Origin: Acetobacter cibinongensis
GTDB lineage: Bacteria > Pseudomonadota > Alphaproteobacteria > Acetobacterales > Acetobacteraceae
Assembly: GCF_000963925.1 (NCBI RefSeq)
Contig: NZ_BAMV01000001.1
Location: 1 to 64,000 of the forward strand
DNA: 64,000 nucleotides
Direction of reading: 5' to 3'
Below are positions 27,506-36,835 of this stretch, piece by piece. The notes under the pieces were generated by a model. It did not search any database. It was not told the origin of the DNA and saw only the letters and a list, made by a program, of their open reading frames with translations. Numbering within the stretch: position 1 is the first letter of the stretch; the number at the start of each line of letters is the position of its first letter. Both the position numbers and the translations under genes were made by a program.

Positions 27506-28632
27506 TGCTGCGCTGGTTTATGAATGTCAGCCTACTGTGCCGCAAGGAATTTCACAGCCTTATGGGCGACTTCGTGCTGCTTGGGCTGATCGTGTTTTCC
27601 TTTTCCGCGGCGATCATTGAAGTGGCGCATGGCGTGAAAATTGATGTCTCAAACGCAACCGTGGCGTTTATTGATGAAGACCATTCTGCGCTCTCCCGCC
27701 ACTTGCGGTCTGCGGTTCTACCGCCTTACTTCAAGCCACCAACCCTGACAGACCGCGCCCATGCCAGCACCGGTATGGACGATGGGACATTCAATTTTGT
27801 TGTCGATATCCCGCCCCGTTTTGAAGCGGACGTGCTGGCAGGACGCACCCCGGACGTGCAGGAACTGATTGATGCCACAGCCATGACACAGGCCGGGCTT
27901 GGCGCGGTGTACCTCCAGCAGATTTTTCTGGCAGAGGTCCAGGCTCAACTTCATTTACCCTCCATGACCAGCCTGATGCCGTTTGAAATCGACAGCCGCA
28001 TCCGCTTCAATCCCAACAGTGAGTCAGCCTGGTTTACCTCCGTTATGCAGGTTGTCACCAACGCGACTGTTCTTTCAATTGTGCTGGTCGGAGCTGCGGT
28101 TATTCGTGAACGCGAGCATGGAACAATGGAACATTTGCTGGTGTTGCCTGTTTCTGCCAGCCAGATTGCCATTGGTAAAATTCTGGCCAACGGAGCGGTT
28201 ATTTTCATCGCCAGCCTGCTGTCACTGTGGCTCACCGTCCATCTCTGGCTGGGCGTGCCTATCGCCGGGTCGCAACTACTTTTTGCGGGCTGTCTGGTGC
28301 TGTATCTGTTTTCCGTCACGTCCCTTGGCATGATGCTGGCAACCATTGCCCCCAGTATGCCGCAGTTCGGGCTTCTGGTCGTGCCGGTCTATGCCGTCGC
28401 CTACCTGCTGTCTGGCGCAGCAACCCCGGTTGAGAGCATGCCGGACCTTATCCAGTCTCTTGTCCGGTTTTTCCCGACCACGCAGTTCGTAAAAATTGCG
28501 CAGTCCATTCTCTATCGCGGTGCGGGGCTTGAGAGCATTTGGCCCTCCCTGCTGGCCATTATTTTGTCTTCCACTCTTTTTCTTGCCATGGCGCTTACTC
28601 GTTTCCGCTCCATGCTTGCCCGTCAGGACTGA
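27505..28632 (+). CDS. ABC-2 type permease (YhhJ-like)
   Basis: A 375-residue inner-membrane protein: one N-terminal helix (FVLLGLIVFSFSAAIIEV), a periplasmic region to about residue 175, then five helices (VLSIVLVGAAVIREREHGTMEHLLVLPVS, LANGAVIFIASLLSLWLTVHLWLG, LVVPVYAVAYLLSGAATPVESMP). The EREHGTMEHLLVLPV motif is characteristic of ABC-2 permeases. The ATG overlaps the preceding TAA (TAATG), showing strict coupling to the RbbA-like gene. It probably forms the second half of the transmembrane pore. Confidence 0.92.
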   Translation: MLRWFMNVSLLCRKEFHSLMGDFVLLGLIVFSFSAAIIEVAHGVKIDVSNATVAFIDEDHSALSRHLRSAVLPPYFKPPTLTDRAHASTGMDDGTFNFVVDIPPRFEADVLAGRTPDVQELIDATAMTQAGLGAVYLQQIFLAEVQAQLHLPSMTSLMPFEIDSRIRFNPNSESAWFTSVMQVVTNATVLSIVLVGAAVIREREHGTMEHLLVLPVSASQIAIGKILANGAVIFIASLLSLWLTVHLWLGVPIAGSQLLFAGCLVLYLFSVTSLGMMLATIAPSMPQFGLLVVPVYAVAYLLSGAATPVESMPDLIQSLVRFFPTTQFVKIAQSILYRGAGLESIWPSLLAIILSSTLFLAMALTRFRSMLARQD

Positions 28633-28638
28633 ACGCCG

Positions 28639-30126
28639 ATGCCTTCTTTTCCCGTGCATTCCGCCCGCCTGCTGCTGTCCAGCCTTGTATGTGCCAGCCT
28701 TGCGGCCTGCTCCCCTTTCAAAACACAGCATCCAACATCAAACGTGACGGTTCCCAGCCATTTTGCGGCTCTTCCAGCAACAACTCCTGATACGGACCTG
28801 ACAAAATGGTGGACTGCGTGGCAGGACCCTCTGCTGTCCCACCTTATTGAGCAGGCACTGGCCGCCAACCCCGACATAAAGAGTGCTCAGGCACGTGTGC
28901 GGGAGTCCCGGGCTTATACAAAGGAAGCGAAGTCTGCCCTTTACCCGACAGTGGGTGTCATGGGGTCCATGATGGGCGGCGGCATGGACTGGCGTCACCC
29001 CGTACCACCCCTGCTGAAAATGGCTGCACCCGATATTCAGGACCCCGCAACAGATGGTCATATTGCAGGCCTGACCATGGCATGGGAGCCTGACATCTGG
29101 GGTGGCAAGACGGCCACCAAACGTGCCGCCCAACACATGTCTTTGGCAACAGAAGAGATTTTGCACGGCACACATATGGCCATTGCCGCCGATGTTGCTG
29201 CCAATTACCTCACTGCCCGAGGGCTTCAGCAACGGCTTACCTTGCTGGACCAGTCAATCACGACACTGCAAAGCCTCAAGCACTATGCTTCCGCCCGCTT
29301 CAACGCAGGTCAGACAACTCAGGCTGATATTCAGACCATTCAGGCGCAAATAGACAGTATGCAGGCGCAGCAACCTCTGCTGCACGCTTATCTGGATGCA
29401 TGCCGTCACCGTATTGCTATTCTGGCAGGTGTCCCGCCGGAGCAGGCCCCTGAACTGCCGCTCTCTGTAGGCTTTCCATACACTGTGCCTGCCGTACCTA
29501 CCGCCGCCCTGCCGTCAACCGTGCTGGAGCGGCGACCAGATATCCGGTTGCAAAAGAATATTCTGGAAGCCAACTTCCAACGCCTGATCAGCGCCAAGAC
29601 AGACCTGCTGCCGCGCTTTGGGCTGGAGTTTTTTGGCGGAGACGGTCGCCTTCGTTTTGATGGCCTGCCCGGTGTTTCTGGTTCAGGCGGGTTGATGGCC
29701 GTGAATGCTTACCTTCCGCTTTTTACAGCAGGACGCATCCATGCGCAGATCAACGCCGCAGATGCCCAACTGGATCAGGCCGTGGCAGGCTATGACAAGG
29801 CCGTTCTCACCGCTTTAAGTGAAATTGAAGACGCTTATGAAAATCGCTTCAGTGCGGACCAGAATACGACGCATCTGACCGCACAGGTTGCTGCCCTAGC
29901 CAAAGCTACATCTCAGGCAACAGGGCTTTATGAAGGTGGGCGTTTTACCATGCAGGATGTTCTTACCACCCGTATGAAGAAAATTGCCGCGCAGGATGAT
30001 CTGGCCAGCGCCCGGACACAACGCGCTCTGGCAACCGTGCAACTGGCCCGTGCGCTTGGCGGAGGCTGGAATGCCGATGCAATGCCTGGCACATCCGCCC
30101 CGCCTGCCGCAGAACAGAAGAGATAA
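28639..30126 (+). CDS. NodT-family outer-membrane efflux lipoprotein
   Basis: A 495-residue TolC-like channel subunit with a lipoprotein signal (LLLSSLVCASLAAC, acylated Cys near 24). It has two OEP repeats, seen by the family segments WWTAWQDPLLSHLIEQALAANPDIKSAQARVRESRA, LGFxx-like AMAWEPDIWGG, LERRPDIRLQKNILEANFQRLISAKTDLLPRFGL and LFTAGRIHAQINAADAQLDQAVAGYDKAVLTALSEIEDAY. It forms the outer-membrane duct for the exporter encoded just upstream (6-bp gap). Confidence 0.93.
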   Translation: MPSFPVHSARLLLSSLVCASLAACSPFKTQHPTSNVTVPSHFAALPATTPDTDLTKWWTAWQDPLLSHLIEQALAANPDIKSAQARVRESRAYTKEAKSALYPTVGVMGSMMGGGMDWRHPVPPLLKMAAPDIQDPATDGHIAGLTMAWEPDIWGGKTATKRAAQHMSLATEEILHGTHMAIAADVAANYLTARGLQQRLTLLDQSITTLQSLKHYASARFNAGQTTQADIQTIQAQIDSMQAQQPLLHAYLDACRHRIAILAGVPPEQAPELPLSVGFPYTVPAVPTAALPSTVLERRPDIRLQKNILEANFQRLISAKTDLLPRFGLEFFGGDGRLRFDGLPGVSGSGGLMAVNAYLPLFTAGRIHAQINAADAQLDQAVAGYDKAVLTALSEIEDAYENRFSADQNTTHLTAQVAALAKATSQATGLYEGGRFTMQDVLTTRMKKIAAQDDLASARTQRALATVQLARALGGGWNADAMPGTSAPPAAEQKR

Positions 30127-30243
30127 ATTTTTTAAGGGCTTATCGCGTAGCGTTATGACATAATTCGTATTAGAAAATACTTCCCCTTTCCCCTTTTCTG
30201 CCCGCACCATCGTTACGCGGGCAACAAAGGAGCACAGAAGCCA

Positions 30244-30927
30244 TTGAGCATGCCCCAACCCTCCTCTTCCAACACCACTCCCCCAAAACGCAAGGCTTAT
30301 CGGGCGTCAAAAAAACGAGAGATGACACGGTCTTTCAAAGAAGAAGCTTTTGAAAGTGCCGCCTGGAAGATTTTCTCTTCTTTGGGGTTGGATGCGGCGA
30401 CGGTGCGGGACATTGTGTCTCTTAGCAATGTGTCACCCGGTAGCTTCTATAATTACTATAAAACGAAAGAACGGATTTTCGATATTCTTCTGGTGCGCGT
30501 GACAGAACGCGTCAAACAAACCGTTCTGCAAACACGCACAGAAGCTGATGACCTTGAAACCATGCTGACCAAAAGTCATGGGGCAGTATTGCGTGAACTT
30601 TTAAGCATAAACGGTGCACCCAGCTTTTTTGAGCTGAACCAGCATCATATTCGTGCCCGCCTGTTTACCATGAAAGAAACGCGGGACATGCTGGATAATC
30701 TCAAACAGCACCTGTTACGGCTCATCCCCGTTGCTACAATTTCTCCCGACCGCATGACCTTTATTGCTGCCTCCACACTCACCATGGGTCTGGAATCCCT
30801 GCTTTATATGGCGCGCAACCCATTGCTTGATATTGATGAGACAGCACTTCTTGCGGGCAGTATGGCTGCGGGCAACATTCGGGGGGCTGTAAAGGTTCTG
30901 TCACCGGAACATATACCCCCTGCATAA
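30244..30927 (+). CDS. TetR-family transcriptional regulator of the efflux operon
   Basis: A 227-residue regulator. The HTH is at about residues 33-80 (EEAFESAAWKIFSSLGLDAATVRDIVSLSNVSPGSFYNYYKTKERIFDILL), preceded by a basic tail (KRKAYRASKKREMTRSF). The C-terminal ligand domain is variable, as usual. The frame begins with TTG at 30244 with AAAGGAG 11 bases upstream; an ATG two codons later is farther from that site. It follows NodT by 117 bp. Two similar inverted repeats 5' of the HlyD gene are the likely operators, making the operon autoregulated. Confidence 0.9.
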   Translation: MSMPQPSSSNTTPPKRKAYRASKKREMTRSFKEEAFESAAWKIFSSLGLDAATVRDIVSLSNVSPGSFYNYYKTKERIFDILLVRVTERVKQTVLQTRTEADDLETMLTKSHGAVLRELLSINGAPSFFELNQHHIRARLFTMKETRDMLDNLKQHLLRLIPVATISPDRMTFIAASTLTMGLESLLYMARNPLLDIDETALLAGSMAAGNIRGAVKVLSPEHIPPA

Positions 30928-31122
30928 GGCGGCATAAATCAGTTTTTCACAAAACCTTCATTCAATTTCAAAAATTACTTTTTACTATGTGGCACTATGC
31001 CTGTTTGACACCCAAAACCATTTCCAATACGGTTTACTTGTTTTTAGAACTCTCTCTCAGCAACTTGGCTTTCCGTTGGCTTTCACGCGCGACACAAAGC
31101 CTGAATAAATGAGACCATCTGC

Positions 31123-32316
31123 ATGCATTCTTTTTCACTCAAAAAAATCACACGTCACTGTGCCGCTGGTATCGCCCTGTTGGCCACAACAGCGTTAGCC
31201 CATGCTAACCCAGCGCCAGCCAGCCAAACAGCGGGACATGTGGTGAGTGCTGAACCACTCTCACCTGCTTTTAGCCTGCCAGATGCAGGCGCGGCCTACC
31301 GTGTCACCTATCTTTCAACAGACGGCCTGACCCAGAAAGGGTTGGTTCCGGTGACTGAAGAAGTGATTTTACCCAAAGGAAAAGCACCAAAAGGCGGTTG
31401 GCCAATTGTGGCGTGGGCCCATGGGACCGTGGGAGTTAACAGCCAGTGCGCCCCCTCTCTAGCTCCTTATACAGAGCGTAACCGTATTTATCTTTCAGCC
31501 TGGATGAAGCGTGGTTTTGCCATTGTAGCCACAGACTATCAGGGGTTGGGCACATCAGGCGTACATCCTTACCTCAATACGCGCGTGGAAGCCTACAGCG
31601 TGCTGGATGGCGTACGGGCGGCCCTTTCCTCCTACCCGCTCAAAAATAAAGTCATGATCGTCGGGCAGTCTCAAGGCGGTGGGGCCGCAGTCGCGTCAGC
31701 ATCGTTCGCGCCAGAATATGCCCCAGATATTGATATCCGTGGCACTGTTGCAACTGGCGTTCCCTATCTGGACCCTGCCTTGATGGCGGCACTTCTGAAG
31801 CCACCTGCCGATGGCAAGGTGGAAACCGGCTTTAACCCGCTTATTGTGTATGCACTGTATCTTGCCAACGGGCTTGCCGCGCATGACGCCGCCTTCTCGC
31901 CGAAGGATGCGTTTACAGCTAAAGCCATGCCTGCTTATCACGCAGCGGCACAAAGCTGCGTCAGCCAGCTGACAGACCAGGTGAGAAATGAGGGGCTGAA
32001 TTTTCAGAATGCCATCAAGCCCGAATTCAGCAAACTGATGGCACCCGCTATTGCGGATATGCGGTATCCCACCCTTAAACTGGCTCAACCTCTGTTTGTC
32101 GGCACAGGGTCTGAAGACAGGGATGTTCCGCCTGCCCTTCAATTTGCACTTGTAAAAGCTGCTTGTACAGCGGGTTCAAACGTGCAGGCTCATGTTTACA
32201 AAGGGCTGGACCATAGCCAGACCGTCAATGCCTCTTTGCCTGATTCTGCAACATTCACCGTAGCCGTCATGGCAGGTAAACCGGTTGCATCTACTTGTAG
32301 TGCGCTGAATAACTAA
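31123..32316 (+). CDS. Secreted alpha/beta-hydrolase, secretory-lipase family
   Basis: A 397-residue protein with a signal peptide ending near AHANPA. The hydrolase fold shows the oxyanion region WPIVAWAHGTVGV, the DYQGLGTSG segment, the nucleophile elbow GQSQGG, an acid candidate in GSEDRDVPP and the catalytic His in GLDHSQTV. This set matches the LIP (secretory lipase/esterase) family. The natural ester is unknown. It is a single gene between the TetR gene and a strong terminator, with no neighbours in operon spacing. Confidence 0.85.
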   Translation: MHSFSLKKITRHCAAGIALLATTALAHANPAPASQTAGHVVSAEPLSPAFSLPDAGAAYRVTYLSTDGLTQKGLVPVTEEVILPKGKAPKGGWPIVAWAHGTVGVNSQCAPSLAPYTERNRIYLSAWMKRGFAIVATDYQGLGTSGVHPYLNTRVEAYSVLDGVRAALSSYPLKNKVMIVGQSQGGGAAVASASFAPEYAPDIDIRGTVATGVPYLDPALMAALLKPPADGKVETGFNPLIVYALYLANGLAAHDAAFSPKDAFTAKAMPAYHAAAQSCVSQLTDQVRNEGLNFQNAIKPEFSKLMAPAIADMRYPTLKLAQPLFVGTGSEDRDVPPALQFALVKAACTAGSNVQAHVYKGLDHSQTVNASLPDSATFTVAVMAGKPVASTCSALNN

Positions 32317-32323
32317 GACATGT

Positions 32324-32360
32324 AAGGCATCTTACTGCTTTATGGTAAGATGCCTTTCTT
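32324..32360 (+). terminator. Intrinsic terminator of the lipase gene
   Basis: A perfect 12-bp stem: AAGGCATCTTAC (32324-32335) with GTAAGATGCCTT (32345-32356) around a 9-base loop, followed by TTCTT. It begins 8 bp after the stop codon. Confidence 0.85.
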
Positions 32361-32431
32361 CAAGCATGCTGCTTATTTCGTTTATTTTTAGAAATACACA
32401 GCATACTTTGATCTAAAAAAGATTATTTACG

Positions 32432-32461
32432 TTTAGGGTGCGATTTCATGCGCACCCTAAA
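32432..32461 (-). terminator. Inverted repeat downstream of the LpoA-like gene
   Basis: A perfect 11-bp stem TTTAGGGTGCG/CGCACCCTAAA with an 8-base loop, 12 bp past the minus-strand stop. On the minus strand a TTTTTT tract lies about 13 bases further on, so this is a plausible but imperfect terminator. Confidence 0.6.
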
Positions 32462-32472
32462 AACACTGTCCC

Positions 32473-33852
32473 TCATCCAGCAACTTGAGATGAGGAGGTC
32501 GCAATCAGCTTGGCGCTATTTCCACCGCCAATAACCTCAAACACACCCAGTGCACGCCGTGCCTGCCCATCGGGCTGCAAGGTAAAGTGCCCGTCCACCC
32601 CGGCAAATCCTTCTGGGCGGGTCAACACGTCCACAGGATAACCGGAGGGAGCAATTTGCGCTGTGGTTTTTGCAACCATGGCGGCATCGTAAGACAAATC
32701 GGCCAATGGGCGTGGCATGTGGTGGTTACGCGCCATAAACTGGGTCGCGAATGTCTGCCGGGAAGACGGGTCTGGCGCAGCATACCAAGCGCCCTTCAGT
32801 GCACCAAGCTTGGTCGCAAACGCAGCCCATAGGCCTGGGCCAAGAATACGAACCTTATCCGACGTGACTTGGGAGTCATTCAAGGCAGATATAACATTTT
32901 TCAAAGCCAACCCGGTGTCACCCAGCAACAGCGCATCAAATGGCGGTGCGCCCAGCTTTGGTGCTGAAGCTGCATCTGCACCGTTGGAATTAAGCGCTGC
33001 GGCAAGGTCGGATGGTAACGCCTTGTCGGAGGCCGCGTCTGTATCAGGCTTTGCAGCATCGGTTGTGGCTTTTGCGTCAGCCAGACGGCTATCATACGCC
33101 GCTAACTGGCGCATCATAGCTGTGATATTCGTCTCGGTGCCCGTGTGGTAAATAACCGTTGGCGCAATAAGCCCCTGTTCTTGGCAGGCAGCGCGTAACC
33201 CGTTGCCCAGCGCATGACCAAGAGGATTATCCGGAAGCAGAGCCGCAAAACGGCTCCGGCCTGTTTTGTGGGCCAGAGCCACCAGGCGCTGCACCTGATC
33301 TTCAGGCGTAATGCCCATAACCCAAACGCCGGGTTTGGCCTGCGTGATATCACTGGTAAACGCCAGAACGGGTACGTTGGCACTTATGGCTGCTGGGGCT
33401 GCTGCTGCGGTATCCCCTGCCGTTAAGGGGCCAAGCAAAATACCGTCACCTGCCGCAATGGCTGCCGCAGCGGCTGCAGACGCACCCCCTGGCCCGGCGG
33501 TATCATGCACATCCATTTGTGCAGGCAGGACCGCCGCCGTTGGGCCAGACGTCACTGTAGATTGAGCAGGCGCATCTCCCAGCGCCAATTGTGCGCCAGA
33601 AAGCAGTTCGCGCCCTAGTCCCGCATTAGGGCCTGTCAGCGGCAGAAGCACACCAACCTTATGGCTTACTTTTGCTGGCTCGGCACTGGAGCCGGCAGGG
33701 CCAGAGTGGTCAGCACATCCGGCAAGCAGCAGGCCCATTGTACCCAGTACAGCCATTCCGCTCTTGCGTGTTAAGCCGTTTGCCGCCAGACCACCATACG
33801 GCGGCTTGGTCAAGCCAACCTCTGACAGGAAAGAATAGGCGCGTGTCATCAT
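32473..33852 (-). CDS. LpoA-like penicillin-binding protein activator lipoprotein
   Basis: A 459-residue lipoprotein: lipobox LLLAGC, a short linker, then a periplasmic type I binding-protein fold (KVGVLLPLTGPNAGLGRELLSGAQLALGD, GPLTAGDTAAAAPAAISANVPVLAFTSD, RFAALLPDNPLGHALGNGLRAACQEQG). An Ala/Asp-rich insertion lies at about 255-290. The E. coli relative activates PBP1A from the outer membrane. Synteny supports the call: as in E. coli yraM-yraL, it is divergent from rsmI. The ATG at 33852 has GGAGG 9 bases upstream. Its start codon overlaps the rsmI 5' end. Confidence 0.82.
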   Translation of the reverse strand: MMTRAYSFLSEVGLTKPPYGGLAANGLTRKSGMAVLGTMGLLLAGCADHSGPAGSSAEPAKVSHKVGVLLPLTGPNAGLGRELLSGAQLALGDAPAQSTVTSGPTAAVLPAQMDVHDTAGPGGASAAAAAAIAAGDGILLGPLTAGDTAAAAPAAISANVPVLAFTSDITQAKPGVWVMGITPEDQVQRLVALAHKTGRSRFAALLPDNPLGHALGNGLRAACQEQGLIAPTVIYHTGTETNITAMMRQLAAYDSRLADAKATTDAAKPDTDAASDKALPSDLAAALNSNGADAASAPKLGAPPFDALLLGDTGLALKNVISALNDSQVTSDKVRILGPGLWAAFATKLGALKGAWYAAPDPSSRQTFATQFMARNHHMPRPLADLSYDAAMVAKTTAQIAPSGYPVDVLTRPEGFAGVDGHFTLQPDGQARRALGVFEVIGGGNSAKLIATSSSQVAG

Positions 33853-34802
33853 CCAGTTCGTCCTCCGAAAACAACCGGTCTGATGCACAATGCGACCGGG
33901 ACCCTGCTATCCATAGCGAAGGACGCAGCCCAAGTCATGCCCCCCGTGCCTTCAGCCTGACACTTGTTGCCACACCAATTGGTAATCTGGGCGATTTCAG
34001 CCCGCGCGCCGTGCAAGCCCTTGCAGCCGCAGACGTTGTTTTGTGCGAAGATACCCGCACCACAGCACGGCTGTTGATTGAAAACGGAATTTCCGTGCGC
34101 ACGGAAGCCCTGCACGAACATAACGAACGCCAACGTGTGCCCGCCCTGATTGAGCGACTGCAAAACGGCACTAATATTGCCCTTGTGTCTGACGCAGGCA
34201 TGCCTCTGCTCTCGGACCCCGGCTACAGGCTGGTGCGTGCTGCCATTGATGCAGGTGTGTCACTTACCGTTATTCCCGGCCCCAACGCGGCACTGACTGC
34301 GCTGGTTCTGTCTGGCCTGCCCCCGCACCCCTTCATGTTTGTCGGTTTTCCCCCTCCGCGTTCTGCTGCACGCAAGGAAGGCTTTGCCAAACTTCATGCT
34401 GCTGAGCGGGCTGGGCTTTCAGCAACGTTAATATGGCATGAGGCTCCACACCGGTTGGCAGAAACGCTGGCTGATATGGCGGAAATTTTTGGGTCCACCC
34501 GCCCCGCCGCCGTTGCGCGGGAGCTGACAAAGCGTTTTGAGGAAGTCAAACGGGCAAGCGTTGCAGAGCTTGCTGCATTTTACGCCGAAAACCCGCCGCG
34601 CGGAGAAATTACACTTCTTCTTGGCCCAGCGGAGGAGACGGAGACCAGTCAGGATGATCTGGACACAACGTTGCGCACCCTGCTGGAAACTCACTCCGTT
34701 AAAGATGCGGCATCCGTAGCGGCAACAGCCGCAGGCCTGCCACGCCGTACAGTCTACGCGCGGGCGCTTGAGCTTGCGGCAGAAAGTAAAAAAGAAGACT
34801 AA
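33843..34802 (+). CDS. rsmI: 16S rRNA (cytidine-2'-O)-methyltransferase RsmI
   Basis: A 319-residue tetrapyrrole-methylase-fold enzyme that makes Cm1402 in 16S rRNA. Family segments are LTLVATPIGNLGDFSPRAVQAL, DVVLCEDTRTTARLL, HEHNERQR, LVSDAGMPLLSDPGYRLVRAA, VIPGPNAALTALVLSGLP and HEAPHRLAETLADM. The start is GTG at 33843 with AGGAAAG 9 bases upstream. The upstream frame extension to 33672 runs antisense to the LpoA-like gene and is not credible. The N-terminal Ser-rich tail is a peculiarity. Confidence 0.93.
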   Translation: MSSSSSSSENNRSDAQCDRDPAIHSEGRSPSHAPRAFSLTLVATPIGNLGDFSPRAVQALAAADVVLCEDTRTTARLLIENGISVRTEALHEHNERQRVPALIERLQNGTNIALVSDAGMPLLSDPGYRLVRAAIDAGVSLTVIPGPNAALTALVLSGLPPHPFMFVGFPPPRSAARKEGFAKLHAAERAGLSATLIWHEAPHRLAETLADMAEIFGSTRPAAVARELTKRFEEVKRASVAELAAFYAENPPRGEITLLLGPAEETETSQDDLDTTLRTLLETHSVKDAASVAATAAGLPRRTVYARALELAAESKKED

Positions 34803-34805
34803 CGA

Positions 34806-36005
34806 TTACCCTTCAGCAATGGCCGTGCCAGCAGCATGGCCACTTGCCCATGCCCAGTGGAAATTATAACCACCCAGCCAACCCGTAACGTCCACGGCTT
34901 CCCCAATAATATAAAGTCCCGGAACGCTTTCTGCCTGCATGGTTTTGGAAGAAAGGGCGCGTGTATCAACCCCACCACGCGTAACCTCTGCCTTGGCAAA
35001 ACCTTCCGTACCGGTCGGGTAAATATCGAGACGATGCAGAGATGCCGCCAGCGCACGAATAGTTTTGTCCGGCCACTCAACCACGGGCCGGTCAGGCACG
35101 TGTTGGCGGGCCATCTCCTGCGCAAGGCGTTGCGGCAACCAACGCCCAAGCGCTGCCGGGCCGCGCATTTTACCCTTGGTCGCTTTCAATCCGCCTACCA
35201 GTTGCTCTGCGTTCTGCCCTGGCAGAAGGTCCAGCCTGATTGGCTCTCCCGCATGCCAGTAGGACGAAATTTGCAAAAGCGCCGGGCCGGATAGCCCACG
35301 GTGCGTAAACAGCAACGCTTCCTCAAACGCCATCTTTCCGCAGGAGGCTTTTACAGGAAGGGAGACACCAGCCAGTTCGTGCATCCACCCCTGATCCATC
35401 CCACCAAAAACAAATGGCACCAGAGCGGGTTCGGGCGTCACTATTGGCAAGCCAAAGTGCTTTGCAACATCGTAAGCAAAGCCCGTTGCGCCAATTTTAG
35501 GTATGGACAGGCCGCCTGTAGCGAGCACCAGCGCAGGACTTAAAAACGTGCCGCGTGACGTTTCCACCCGGAACTTATCTGAGCGGCTGATCTCCCTGAC
35601 CCGTACATCCGTGAACAAACGCACACCAGCAGCGGAACATTCAGCCAACAGCACGGACAGAATATCTTGCGCAGAATTATCGCAAAAAAGCTGCCCAAGC
35701 TTTTTTTCATGCCACGGGATACGGTGTTTTTCAACCAATGACAGAAAATCTGCCGGTTTGTAGCGGCTCAGGGCTGAACGGGCAAAATGCTTGTTCTGAG
35801 AAATAAAGCGCTCAGGCTTGATGTCCCTATTGGTAAAATTACAGCGTCCCCCGCCAGAAATAAGGATCTTGCGCCCAATTTCCGGTGAGTGATCAATAAC
35901 TATAACCTGCTTACCTTTTTGGGCGGCAGTAAAGGCGGCCATAAGGCCTGCAGCCCCGGCACCAATAATCAGCACGTCTGGCGTGCGTACACCCACGCCA
36001 TGCAT
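34806..36005 (-). CDS. HI0933/YhiN-family NAD(P)/FAD-dependent oxidoreductase
   Basis: A 399-residue flavoprotein. The N-terminal dinucleotide site is DVLIIGAGAAGLMAAFTAAQKG, followed by GRKILISGGGRCNFTN, the family hallmark, and ATGGLSIPKIGATGFAYDVAKHFG. The C terminus has AEVTRGGVDT and GLYIIGEAVDVTGWLGGYNFHWAWASG. The reaction is not established for the family. It follows the fzlA-like gene by 25 bp on the same strand and is convergent with rsmI. The ATG at 36005 is preferred to a TTG at 36014. Confidence 0.9.
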   Translation of the reverse strand: MHGVGVRTPDVLIIGAGAAGLMAAFTAAQKGKQVIVIDHSPEIGRKILISGGGRCNFTNRDIKPERFISQNKHFARSALSRYKPADFLSLVEKHRIPWHEKKLGQLFCDNSAQDILSVLLAECSAAGVRLFTDVRVREISRSDKFRVETSRGTFLSPALVLATGGLSIPKIGATGFAYDVAKHFGLPIVTPEPALVPFVFGGMDQGWMHELAGVSLPVKASCGKMAFEEALLFTHRGLSGPALLQISSYWHAGEPIRLDLLPGQNAEQLVGGLKATKGKMRGPAALGRWLPQRLAQEMARQHVPDRPVVEWPDKTIRALAASLHRLDIYPTGTEGFAKAEVTRGGVDTRALSSKTMQAESVPGLYIIGEAVDVTGWLGGYNFHWAWASGHAAGTAIAEG

Positions 36006-36030
36006 ATCTACCAAGAGAGCGTTACTTTCT

Positions 36031-36699
36031 TCAGAAATCGAGGTTGGCGTAATAGTCCGGCGGTGTAATGCCAGAGACGCGGTCTGCCAAAAGAGGCCGG
36101 AAGCATGGGCGAGACTTCATGCGGGCATACCAGTCCCGCACAGCAGGTGCGCGCGACCAGTCAATATCACCAATAAAATCAAGGCAGGACAAATGCGCCG
36201 CTGCGGCAAAGTCTGCCATGGACAGGAAGTTGCCAGCCAGCCAGTTCCTGTTTTCAGCCAGACTGTTCATATATTTCAGGTTTGGCTTCATGGCGGCATA
36301 GCCTTCACGCAGCACGGTGCCATCCGGGTTGCCACGGCCACTCAGGCGCTTAAGCACGCGCTCTGTAATGAAGCGGTTTGTCACTTCGTTGGCAAAATGG
36401 CCATCAAACCATGCCACAAGCCGCCGCACCTCCACACGCTCGGCCAAGGTCCGGCCAAGTAGTGGGGTATCCGAATACGCTTCTTCCAGATATTCGCAGA
36501 TCACGTGCGAGTCAGGGACAATCAGCCCGTTATCCTCAACCAGCACAGGTACTTCCCCTGCGGGATTAAGAGCCAGAAACTCGGGACGTTCTTCCCACAC
36601 GCGTTCGACAACGGCTTCAAACGGCAGGCGTTTTTCACCCAGTACAAGGCGCACCTTGCGGCAATAGGGCGAAATGGGATGATGAAAGAGGGTACGCAT
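36031..36699 (-). CDS. fzlA: FzlA-like glutathione S-transferase homologue (FtsZ-binding type)
   Basis: A 222-residue GST fold protein: thioredoxin-like half LFHHPISPYCRKVRLVLGEKRLPFEAVVERVWEERPEFLALNPAGEVPVLVE and a helical half with NWLAGNFLSMADFAAAAHLSCLDFIGDIDWS. From memory it resembles Caulobacter FzlA closely, including the run RPCFRPLLADRVSG and the acidic-aromatic tail YYANLDF; that tail is needed for FtsZ/FtsW function there. Lying next to minCDE, divergently, supports a cell-division role. An ordinary detoxifying GST is the alternative. Confidence 0.75.
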   Translation of the reverse strand: MRTLFHHPISPYCRKVRLVLGEKRLPFEAVVERVWEERPEFLALNPAGEVPVLVEDNGLIVPDSHVICEYLEEAYSDTPLLGRTLAERVEVRRLVAWFDGHFANEVTNRFITERVLKRLSGRGNPDGTVLREGYAAMKPNLKYMNSLAENRNWLAGNFLSMADFAAAAHLSCLDFIGDIDWSRAPAVRDWYARMKSRPCFRPLLADRVSGITPPDYYANLDF

Positions 36700-36835
36700 G
36701 CAACAGATTTATGACATTGTCTCCGCTCTTGCCAGAGGTTAAATGACATAAAGCACCATCAATTATGCTTAAACTCTCGGTGCGCAGCCCCGGATACTCG
36801 ACAGAGAGCGGGCTGGCCTATACCACTAGGCTGTA

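Noticed and set aside
33672-33842. rsmI starting at 33672
   Set aside because: The extension is antisense to the LpoA-like gene and has no family resemblance; a better ribosome site precedes the GTG at 33843.
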